Shown: positions 51,888-61,305 of the stretch, piece by piece | How the letters are laid out: every line of letters starts with the position of its first letter | How positions within the stretch are numbered: position 1 is the first letter of the stretch | NCBI GenBank assembly: GCA_033296705.1 | Contig: MU856842.1 | Location: 1-64,000, forward strand | DNA from: Chaetomidium leptoderma | Lineage: Eukaryota > Ascomycota > Sordariomycetes > Sordariales > Chaetomiaceae | Length of the DNA: 64,000 nt | Direction of reading: 5' to 3' | Position numbers and translations under genes: made by a program | Notes under the pieces: model-generated | What the model was told of the DNA's origin: nothing | What the model saw: only the letters and a program-made list of their open reading frames with translations | The model's database searches: none

Positions 51888-53979
51888 CTAAAGCGCCAAC
51901 GCTAGAGCCTGCAACTTGCCGACAGCGCTCTTGCTCATGACGACGTCCAGTCGAAATGACAAAGATTCTTCGGACATCCCGTCCCCATTCGATGCTTGTA
52001 TCTCGTCCGCCCGCACACATAATTCCACTATCTCGCTGTATGCATCCCCAGCTTGAGCCGCGACACGTTCGAGGATGCTGACACCTTTGCGCTGCTGATT
52101 GCCATCATCACCTGGCTTCGTGTCTTGGGAGTCTTCTACTTCCCCCAGGATACGGCTTCGAATCCCATGCAAGTCCAAGTCGCTCACCTCCTCCGGTTTT
52201 CCTAGCTCGAGTACCCTCTCAATGTGCTCCCAGAGTGCAATCTCGGTCAGCACAATGCCAAAGCCGTACCAGTCATAACACTTGCGATACCGCACACCCC
52301 CTCGTCCAGATTGCACGTCGGCATGTCGGTACATGTCCCGAGGTGGGCAACGGCCCGGTCGTTGCGACATGAGATCCATGGCATCCGGCCGAGATAGGTC
52401 GAATCCGGAGAGATGCGGCGAAGCGATATCCACCTGTTCGTTCTCATCACGAAAGAACAAGACGCTGTCGCTTCTCACCCCCTTATGAAGCCACTGGACC
52501 GAATGGAAGTTGGAGATGGCATTCGCTAGCACCGCGCACAGACGGAGACGCCGTGATAGCGAGGGAAGCGGGGCCAGCCCTAGGAAGTCCTTGAGTGTTG
52601 ATAAACGCGTTGCTTGTTCGGAACCTGACGGGTTGCCCGATACAAGCCCGAATGCCGGAGTCGGAACATCGATTCGGGTGTATCCTAGGACGGCAGGCGC
52701 CCGGAATTCCCCGGGCATTTCCCGCGCGAGCAAGTCGGTCAGGAGGCATACCCGCGCTTCGACGTCCTCTATCGCCGGCGTGCTCTGTGGGGACTCGACG
52801 AGTCTTCGTTCCATTCAACCCACACCGTGCCCGAGTTCCAAACCGCTTGCATCCGGCGACCGTCCACGCCCGCGGCGAGAATCTCATGGCCCAGGCCAAG
52901 AGACTCGGCGGACAGACTTTCGCGTTCTTTGACCACTTTGATCTTGTGCGCAAAGTCCCGGTGCCTTGCCGTCATCTGGCGTATCTCGGTGTGCAGAATC
53001 TTCAGCTCAGCGAGGCGCGTTAGGTACGCTCTCCGCTTTTGGTCCTTCTCATTTCCTAGCGATATCGTCTCCAGAATGTCGGCCCTTTCCTCACCCATCC
53101 CATCTTGAGTCGCAGCATGATGGAGCTCCTGTCCACCGCTGGTGGACGGGGAAAGCGCCTGGATGAGGCCTTGGAGGCTCCGCACATCGTTCCTCAGCTC
53201 CAGCAGTTCGCGGTACGTTGCCGTCGTGTTCTCCTGGATCCTCTCTATCTGCGATCCTTGGAGAAGCGCAATGAGAAAATCATTGAGACCAGTGAGATTT
53301 CTGACCATGGCTTCCCATGCGGGTCCGTCGACGGCGGCCCATCGAAGCCTGCGAGGCTCGGCGACGATGCGCCGCAGTTTGCGGCCCGTGGCACCGAGAC
53401 TCAGCTGCACCTTGACCATGTGTCTTTTGATGACTGACGAGCCGCTCCCTTTGCCACCTGCCCAGTTTTGTACTACCTCGACAGCAGGTTTTGTAATGCC
53501 TGGACACCAAAGCAGCTCCTCCAGCTGCGACCCCGGCTCGTCGGCGTTGAGCCAATCGACCGGAGGCATGGGAGCAATGGTTTCGTACTTGGCGTGTTCA
53601 CTAGCGAACTTGTCAAGCAGTCCCTTGACCTCGGCGAGGACGGCCAGCAGGACGGCCCGGTTGACCTTCAGGACGGCACTGAGACTTCGGTCCTCGTACA
53701 GCAAGCCCGCCTCCGTGCTGAAGTTGAGGAATCTTTGCCGTTCCACCTGGAGACGAACCTGGATGTACTGGTAATCCTCGTGCATGTTGGCTGCAGTCAC
53801 GTAGCATTTGTAACCTGCCGTGGCACCGCATTAATTAGTATGGGGTTTGGATTCATCGCGAGGCACAGGGCTGGGGGGGCGGATGGACATCACAGACCCT
53901 TTACGCATTCATCGACTAACTGAATAATTAGCGAGAGAACCCCCACTCCAACGCCCAGAGCCGCAAGAGGGTCTGCCAT
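51888..53979 (-). CDS. HeLo-domain pseudokinase, broken by one frameshift
   Basis: Exon 1 (53979-53898) joins 53814 onward in phase. The N-terminal part (about 230 residues, from MADPLAALGVGVGVLSL) has the pattern of a HeLo (prion-inhibition and propagation) domain: a hydrophobic first helix, then 'RLQVERQRFLNFSTEAGLLYE', 'LQVNRAVLLAVLAEVKGLL' style helices, and 'EPRRLRWAAVDGPAWEAMVRNLTGLNDFLIALL'-like helices. A coiled linker follows (about 230-345). This frame ends at TAG 52771-52769. The rest continues in the -1 frame to 51888 as a kinase-like domain: 'ANAISNFHSVQWLHKGVRSDSVLFF' replaces HRDxKxxN by HKGVRSDS, and 'LSGFDLSRP' replaces DFG, so it lacks catalytic residues. The change of frame falls at a C4 run (plus-strand 52789-52792). 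HeLo domains target membranes and execute cell death in other fungal proteins. A true pseudogene or an assembly error are both possible. Confidence 0.78.
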
Positions 53980-54556
53980 ATTGAGGAAAATAAGGTAGCT
54001 CCAAGGACACTGAGTAAGATGAAGACTGAGCACTCAGTCGTCGGTGTCGAGACTGGAAGTGTCGGCTTGGTTGCCGTTGGGATGCACGCGGAGGATCACA
54101 TGTGGTTTGGGGGAGTGCCGGAGTGGGCAAGTGCCTGGGACTTTTCAGATACGTGATGAGGCTTCGGGAGCCACCTCCATGGCCCAGTCCTTCACGCTCA
54201 GCCGTCGGACGGGCTGATGCTGTGGAACGCCGGCGTCCTCTGCAAGAGCCCCATTCAGCTACCCACATAAAGCCGATCCAATCCCTTTAGCGCTGCTGAG
54301 GTCGCCATCAGGCGATTTCCTCGGGCAACAGACTTCAATTGGTGCTCGAGAAGCTGTGGCGTTTACGAGCTTGTGCGGTATTTTCGGTCCATCCGTTCGG
54401 ACCAAGGCTCCTCCTACGCGGGGCGCCCTGGGGCCTGCCGTCCATTTCCTTGGGCCGATCCTCATCATTTTGTGGCCTCCCACATTCCACACTCCCGCAT
54501 TGTCCATATCTTGATACCTCTTCATCGGTGGGCACTTGCTGACAGGCAGAAAGAAT
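53980..54556. promoter_or_regulatory. Bidirectional promoter of the HeLo pseudokinase / kinase-GTPase pair
   Basis: 577 bp separate two divergent start codons (53979 minus, 54557 plus). No uORF or clear TATA was identified with certainty; chance frames on both strands are present. A shared regulatory region is inferred from the distance only. Confidence 0.5.
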
Positions 54557-56291
54557 ATGAGTCTAACGACCGGCCTCTTAGAAGACGGCGGTCTTGGCAG
54601 CCTCACGATCCCTACACGATTCGTTGATGGCCGAACGATCGAGACGAGAGGTTACGGCGCTCTGACGGAAGACATCGAGTGGCAGTTTGAGAAGGACATT
54701 GGCCACGGTCAGTATGGACGTGTCTGGCTCGAGAAAAGCCCCCAAGTGGTGACCAAACGAGTGGTCAAAGAGGTTAGAAAGCAATCACTGGGAATTGATT
54801 TCAAAAGAGAAATCTCAACTTTGCACGCACTGAGAAGTGTAAGTCACTTGCCCCTGTATATTCGCGATTGATACCTCTGCCACTCATTGACGTCCGAGTA
54901 GCACGAGAACTTTATCGTACGGCTCTTCGGGTTCTTTGAAGCGAAGCACGGCTACCCCCAAACCGCCAGTTATATCTACATTGTGATGGAATATTTCCCG
55001 TTGGGGGATCTCTTCAAATTACTCACTGCTACCGATTCTCGCCCTCTTGTCGAAGAAGACGCCAGGTACATTGGATGCCAACTTCTCCATTGTCTTCACA
55101 TCTGCCACGGAATGGGAATTGCGCATCGGGATCTGAAGCCACAGGTACCTTACACACCCGAGTTCCATAGATGGTTTCCAAAAGTCGCACATGGGCTTCT
55201 AACTAAACCCCTAGAACGTGTTCGTCGTCCAGCGGTTCCCCTTCTGGTGGCTCAAACTGGGAGACTTTGGGCTCTCGAAACAGGTTACAGTGGAGGAGCC
55301 GAGCCTGAACACCAAGGTAGGGACGCCAGCCTTTGAAGCCCCAGAGGTGGGAGATCCCAGAACCAGTCAGTACACAAATGCAGTGGACATTTGGTCGCTA
55401 GGTTGTCTCCTATACTGGGTACATACCAAAGCCGTTCCCATCTACACCCCAGGCCATGGGACCCTCAACGACTTCATCCGGGACGAGGCCAGGTTCCCGC
55501 TACGAGGCTTGACGGAGAAAAATGTTTCCGAAGACGGCATCGACTTCTTGAGAAAGACCATCATCGTCAATCCCGACGAGAGACTCACGGCCGTGACGGC
55601 ATTGAATCACCCATGGCTCCGGGGGCTATCTTCCTGGGATAGAACGCTGGCGCGGAAGATCGCACAGATGCCGGATCCGAGATCCATGTAGGTCCTAACA
55701 CATTGAACCCCAATCCCCCCTGTCTGCGGCTCAAAGACTGATGGTGTAAAAGCAACGAGCACGACATCATCTTGGTCCTTGGACCAACTGGAGTTGGCAA
55801 GTCCAGATTCATCCGGCACTTCGCCGCGGGAGGAGGCCCGGCGGAAGGGGAGGAGTTGACATCAGGTAAGTCGAACGCCCCCGGGCCCCGTGCACAATGC
55901 CGACATTATAAGCAGCACACTAATATATGCTCCGTGCTTAGAAACGCAGAGTATTCAGGTTTTCCGATGTGTTTCTAGCGGCCGCCGCTTCCTAATGGTT
56001 GATACTCCCGGATTTGACGATACATACCGCTCTGAGACATCTATCTTTGACGAAATGGTCGCTTGGCTGGCCACCACATTCAGTAGTGATATCCGGTTGA
56101 CCGGGCTCATCTTGATGACCACGATCTCCGATATCAGACTGCAGGGTTCTCTTCAAAGATCATTGAAGTACGTCAGAAAGCTTTGCGGTCCGCGTCTCGA
56201 AGGCCTGGTGCACGTCTCGACATTTAGGATACACAACAGCTCGAGGCTAAGCAGGACCGCGAGGCCACTAAGGATTCAGGGGATCCATTGA
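54557..56291 (+). CDS. Ser/Thr protein kinase fused to a small GTPase-like P-loop domain
   Basis: Five exons (54557-54838, 54902-55144, 55215-55687, 55753-55865, 55942-56291), all phase-consistent, give 486 residues. The kinase domain (about 40-305) has a complete set: Gly-rich loop G49HGQYG54, HRDLKPQN with Asp171 and Asn176, DFG Asp192, APE in 'GTPAFEAPEV', and the C-lobe 'DIWSLGCLLYW'. It should be active. At residue 338 a second domain begins: Walker A G343PTGVGKS350, then 'DTPGFDD' (Asp391, G3 motif), and a segment 'MVAWLATTF...LTGLILMTTISDIRLQGSL' typical of the fungal AIG1/dynamin-like GTPase group. It stops soon after 'LRKLCGPRLEGLVHVST', before a G4 (N/TKxD) motif, and ends in non-family residues. 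A further 35 codons of helical sequence remain open in another frame to 56394. So the GTPase part is truncated. Neighbour: HeLo pseudokinase, head to head. Confidence 0.82.
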
Positions 56292-58625
56292 GCACTGAAA
56301 ATGCTGATGCAGTGACTGTTGTCGCAAGTAGGAGGAGCAAACGTGCTGGGAAGTTGTCGAAATGGGCGAAGTCGTTGTTGCACAAGCTCAGATAGACCGA
56401 TAGTCGCCAGAAATTGTAGTATTCCCCTGAGCAGTTGAGGTTGGTTGTTATTATAGTTGCCCTTGCAGGGACATCCGCACGAATCGGGTGAAAGTGTGGC
56501 AGGCATATATTATTGTACACACGATATGAACAGTGATTAATTGATTAATTGCTCGTCGTGGGTCCCAGGCTCCTGGTATAAGCTGTAGCTATAGTCTGAA
56601 GTGCATATGCATCTGCATATACCCCGAAATGTCATGATCGTGGACGAAGGGCATACAGATTCTAGAGTATCTAAGCCGACTCAACAAGATCGACTCGTCA
56701 GATAACTGTGGACAGCGCTGGTGCGAGGTAGGAACTACTAATTGGCGGGACCTTCGACAATAGCCGCCGGGTCACGGTCTCTAAGTCTGTGGGCACTATT
56801 ATTGATCTACTCGGAAGCTCCTGGTCTAAAACAGAACTCGGCCACCACCTATTTTGTACTTTGAAGAGAATTATAGAATATCGGGGCTTAGATCGTATAT
56901 GGGCGACGCTCTCTCAACATTCTCTCTGGCCATAGGATCACTGCATCACTTCAGTTGATTAGACATTCTCGTTCGTGTCCGGCGTCCCAAAGCCCTGGTC
57001 CATTCGATTATTGATCAACGGCTAATACCGACCACGTAGACACTGGCCGAGGAAACTAGGAGATCCTCGTTGCTCTCAAGCTCCAAGTAGTTGTAGAAGT
57101 CTTTGGCATCGCCACCGAAGCTGTTGATGCCGCTCGTCGCGGCAAAATTGAAGACTCTTATGGTGCCGTTCATTCCATCCCATTGCCAACCGCGTCCGGC
57201 CATTGGGATAGTGCCCGTGATAGGCCGACTAGGGAGACGCCGACGAGGGTTGTAAGGCTAATCAGACCGACAGCCAGCTTTTCAAGCTCAATTCATCTCT
57301 TTCCCTAGTCTTAAGCCGCATCAGACCGTTTAAATCGTAGTCCCGCCACTTTTCGCATGACTTTGATCCTCGACAGTAAAGCGACCATGTGCGACGTTTG
57401 CCTGGATACGACTAGTGGTGCTGTACTATCGCGAAACCGAAATCTGCATACTTTGATCGAGGCGATGGTGTGGCCCTTTTGTAACCTGATTCCCCGAGTA
57501 GGGGTAACTCTTCACGTTGTTTGGACTGCCGTCCAGGCCCGCGTCGCGTGTCGTGACACGCCGTTGTTAGAGCTGTTGTCGACGTCGGTGCAATCCAGAG
57601 CTTGACAAACCCCATTCCCAATGGTTGTTGTCGACTTCATGTCCGTTGCCGGACTAATATCCAAATGACACTGCTCGCAAAGCGTTGTGCGCTGCTGCCG
57701 ATCCGATGTATTAATGTAGTACGCTCTGGTGGTTGCCACGGCTGGGAGCGAGCGGACAAGGAAGAAAGCCTGCTTCATTACGGTCATTAATAAGTAAATA
57801 CGGGAGGAAAGACGGATTAGCGCGCATGATATACTACCCATCGCTCGGCATCTCAGCCATCTTGAGGGGCTCTGTCAGCGGAGTATGTTGGGTTAGTACC
57901 TACCTGGTATTATACTCTCAGTATTGAGTGAATATGTCTCATCCAGCCTGCCCTCTCTGCATACCCACCCGGCCACCCTACGTTATTGCCAGACACCGAG
58001 AGTCTGTGAGATCACTTCCGCGCCCCAACTTCGTGGGTTTTGTGGCTGGGTGGTGCGGCCAACTGCTCCGAGTCCGTCTCACTCCCGGGCGTCGATCGGA
58101 ACTCTCACCCACCGTGTCGAGAACGGAATTGAGCCTAAAGGCTAAAACCGCTGACCTCCGAACTGACCGCACTATGATTCCCACGCACAGTTCGGTGGTG
58201 TCAAATGCCGAGCTACTTGCCGGGCCAATTGGCTCTTGCTGACGACGTAGGATCGGTCTTTCTCGGTCCCCGGCCACCAGGTCGTGTCCAAGAACTGCGT
58301 GTGAAGGACGTTACACGGAGATGCTCGCTTGGTTGTTTCGCCCCAACCACGAAGCACGAGGCATCTCGATCGGGATGGCACCTTCAGGCTTGACCGGGAT
58401 GTCACCTCGTGATGGGCTCTGGGAGATCGTCCCGGGCATAGATCGAGGACGTCGAACGGTTGCAAGACCCGACTGGCGCGCTTCATGGACTTCCCGCTAG
58501 CTTAATCAAATCTCCCGCCGTTAGCTGCTGCGGTTAATATGAGCGTTGAACGGCTAGCTGCCTTAGCCAGGCGTCTGTTGTGGACGATCACAAAGAGGGG
58601 GACGCAAGTTATGGGCCCTGAGCTC
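56292..58625. other. 2.3 kb gene-poor region
   Basis: Starts with the out-of-frame relic of the kinase-GTPase C terminus (56236-56396). The remainder contains chance frames on both strands (57412-57621, 57928-58242, 58172-58486) that I cannot support. One small minus-strand exon-like frame is listed separately. Confidence 0.45.
57015..57240 (-). pseudogene. Possible last exon or gene remnant, unrecognised
   Basis: On the minus strand an acceptor-like GATTAG precedes a frame that continues to a stop at 57015. It has good protein-like composition: 'MAGRGWQWDGMNGTIRVFNF' and 'DAKDFYNYLELESNEDLL'. Upstream a frame with 'KWRDYDLNGLMRLK' is open in the same neighbourhood but ends in a stop before it. 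No full gene could be built, so a relic is more likely than a functional gene. Confidence 0.25.
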
Positions 58626-58632
58626 ATATATA
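58626..58632 (+). promoter_or_regulatory. TATA box of the GH93 gene
   Basis: ATATATA lies about 95 bp upstream of the start codon at 58726, the same spacing as seen for cbh1. Confidence 0.65.
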
Positions 58633-58725
58633 GGACCCGAGGGAATGGCGAACACACCCCCTCGGGCTTGTGTTTGTTTCAGCGGTGGACGTCCCTGTCA
58701 TACCGTCCAGTCACAGCTTGCAACC

Positions 58726-60025
58726 ATGCGTCTCTCACTTGCAAGCATCCTGTGCTTGGCCGTGCAACTCGGCACTGCCTTGCCGGGGCCCCCGAAGAAA
58801 CCCGCCCCGGTCACACCCCTTACCAACCATACGATCCTCGATCCGCCCAAGGGGGGCCGGATTGTGTACCCGCGGCTCGCCGAGCTCCACGATGGCACCA
58901 TCCTCGTGACGGCCAGCGTCTCGGGCGGCTCCCTCATGGGCAATGGCAAATCGGCCTTCCCCATCTTCGAGACCAAAGACAACGGCGTGACGTGGAAGTG
59001 GATCTCCAACTTGACGGACCAGGTCAACGGCTGGGGCATGAGCGCGCAGCCCGCGCTCCTCGAGCTGCGCAAGCCGCTGGGCAAGTTCAAGCCCGGCACC
59101 ATCCTCGCGTCGGGCAACAGCTGGAGCTCCAATGGCACCCGCATCGACCTGTACGCCAGCACCGACGGCGCCCGGACCTGGGAATTTATCAGCCGTGTGG
59201 CCGAGGGCGGCAGGCCCAACACCACCAACGGGGCGACGCCCATCTGGGAGCCATTCCTCCTGTAAGCCCATTTTTCTTAACCCCTTTATTTATTCACTCT
59301 ACTAGTATCTTGGATACCTATTATTGAATGTCATACTAATTCACCCCCTCCAAAACAACAGACACTACGAGGATGAGCTGATCGTCTACTACTCGGACCA
59401 ACGCGACCCCCTCCACGGGCAAAAGCTGGCGCACCAGCGGTCCAAGGACCTCTTAACGTGGGGCCCCGTGGTCAACGACGTGCGGTACGACGAGTACCTG
59501 GCGCGGCCGGGCATGACGGTGGTAGCACACGTGGCGCCCATCAAGAAATGGATCCTGGTGTACGAGCTGCCCATCGGCAACTCGAGCTCGCACGGGTCGC
59601 ACTACCCGGTGCACTACCGGCTGGCCGACGACCCGCGCGAGTTCGACGCGGCCGAGCACGTGGGCATCATCGTCGAGGACCCGGCCACGGGCGACAAGAT
59701 GGCGCCCAACGCGTCGCCCTACGTCGTCTGGAGCCCCGTCGGCGGGCCCAACGGCACCATCATCGTGTCGGATGCCGACTACGACGTGCTCTATGTCAAC
59801 CGCAACGGCGGCGATCCCGGCGCGTGGGAGGTGCGGGAGTCGGCCCAGTCGGCGGCGTATAGCCGCGCGCTGCACGTCTTTGAGAAGAGCCCCGAGTGGT
59901 TGATGGTCGTGGGCGGGGATACCTTTGATGGGAATGGATGGGGCGGGCTGAGCTTGAGTGTCCAGGCTTTGGAGAAAAAGCCAGGCCCAGGCCCGGGCCA
60001 TGGCTGTAAGCCGCCGGTTGTTTGA
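58726..60025 (+). CDS. Secreted GH93 exo-1,5-alpha-L-arabinanase-like enzyme
   Basis: Two exons, 58726-59261 and 59362-60025 (GTAAGC...AACAG, phase 2), give 399 residues. Residues 1-19 form a signal peptide (MRLSLASILCLAVQLGTAL). The rest fits a six-bladed sialidase-fold GH93: 'YPRLAELHDGTILVTASVSG', an Asp-box-like 'KDNGVTWKWISN', 'LYASTDGARTWEF', the strongly conserved 'NGATPIWEPFLL' joined by splicing to 'HYEDELIVYYSDQRD', 'KDLLTWGPVVNDV' and 'RPGMTVVAHV', and 'SPYVVWSPVGGPNGTIIVSD' near the C terminus. The acidic residues of WEPF and YYSDQRD lie in the presumed active site. Family knowledge: exo-acting release of arabinobiose from linear arabinan in pectin. Several N-x-S/T sites suggest glycosylation. 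A secreted plant-wall degrading role fits with cbh1 in the same window. Confidence 0.88.
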
Positions 60026-60341
60026 GTCTGTAGAAAGTCCCAGGAACGTGACACATAAAAATGATGGTAGTTAATGTGCCAGTGGCTGGCTTACCCTGTT
60101 ATAGACGGCCTGATGAGGGAAAAGTACATACGACCCAGGCTCGAGCAGCAAGCGGTGTGCAGGGTGCAACCATTGCATGTTTGTTGCCGTTTTTAGGTGC
60201 CAAGACGGACGCCCGTTTGGGCCACAAGCTGCTTTATAACCCCACTCTATTCCTCGTCTTGCCCCTCGTGCGTGATTTCTCTTCCCTCTTCCAACTCCCT
60301 CCCTCTCTTCGTTTCAATAGCTTCTAGTGCTTCCACTCAGC
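60026..60341. promoter_or_regulatory. Upstream region of the ABM-like gene
   Basis: Contains the GH93 3' flank and a T/C-rich leader with TTTATAACC at 60232-60240, about 105 bp before the next start codon, a plausible TATA element. Confidence 0.5.
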
Positions 60342-61286
60342 ATGCCGCGAAGAGTGGATCGAGCACGTTGGAAAGTCAACGTTGGCGATCCGGTCCTGAC
60401 ACTCGCTCGGACCCATGTCCCTCTCGACCGACCCCTCCCCCCGCCGATTGGTTCCGAACCAGAAAATCCAGGAAGCCATTCCTGGAGAGATCTTCTTGGG
60501 GTTATCGAAACCGCACGCGGCTGTAAATATGTAGCTTGCAGCCGAGTAGCCGAAACCCCAGAAACAGTTATTTTCGTTCTAGGTCGGCCTCCTACGTTTC
60601 CCTCAGACACCCCTTCGTAGCGTGGTTCCAAGTTCTAACGCGTTGCCGCTGCAGTCTGGTGGGACCAAGAATGCCTCGACGAATTCAAAGCATCTCCAGA
60701 CTATACTGTGTTTCTCGTCTCCCTTGGCATGCTTGATATAACACCCGTTGCAGGTGGCGTATCGGGGAGAACAATCCAGACGATCAAGTTCGACTCCTGG
60801 GAAGCCACTAGATTCTCCCTCTTGGAAGGATGGCTAGCATTGTACACGGTCGCCTTGGCGCATCCAGTCACCGACGCGCAGCGCGAAGTACGATTGCAGG
60901 GCCCCCGATATCGCAGAAACAGCATCGGCAACGTCGAGTGGCATATCATGATGATCAACCTCCCAGAGCCGAGAAGATCGCAAGGTGTGCAGCATGGTTG
61001 GGTGCAAGAGCTGCGACAGATTGTTGGAGAGGGAAAAAAAATCGAGACCACAGTGCAGGACGCTTTCTTTTACACTGGGTGGCCGAGCAAGGAGGCAGAA
61101 GAGAAAATGAAAACGGCACTCCCAGAAGTAGAGTTCGGTTGGGACGACGAACTGCGTGAGATCGGAGCCATTGAGGCCAAGGAGGAACATGTGGATCTGG
61201 TCTGGATTGCCCAGGGGCGGGACCATAACTGGAACCAGGTGATAGGTGTAACTATCCCTAAACGAGGGATCGTGCAACACGTTTAA
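60342..61286 (+). CDS. Two-part dimeric alpha/beta-barrel (ABM-like) protein
   Basis: Two exons, 60342-60582 and 60655-61286, phase 1, give 290 residues; the join reads 'ETVIFVLVWWDQECLDEF'. The first 110 residues show the pattern of a ferredoxin-like antibiotic-biosynthesis-monooxygenase (ABM) subdomain: a helix ('SWRDLLGVIETARGCKYVACSR'), a strand ending in 'FVLVWWDQECLDEFKASP', then a helix. The second half repeats a similar order (helix 'VQHGWVQELRQIVGEGKKIE', strands 'TTVQDAFFYTGWPSKEAEEKM', 'VDLVWIAQGRDHNWNQ'). Fungi have many such proteins without known catalytic role. The 5' intron has a weaker donor (GTCGGC), so the splice is slightly uncertain. The 3' end may be altered because a decayed GH71 gene begins right behind the stop codon. 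Confidence 0.6.
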
Positions 61287-61305
61287 TCTTTGTTAATGGC
61301 TGTCC

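Noticed and set aside
57928..58242. 105-codon plus-strand frame
   Set aside because: No conserved words, no splice sites, overlapping frames on both strands of similar length.
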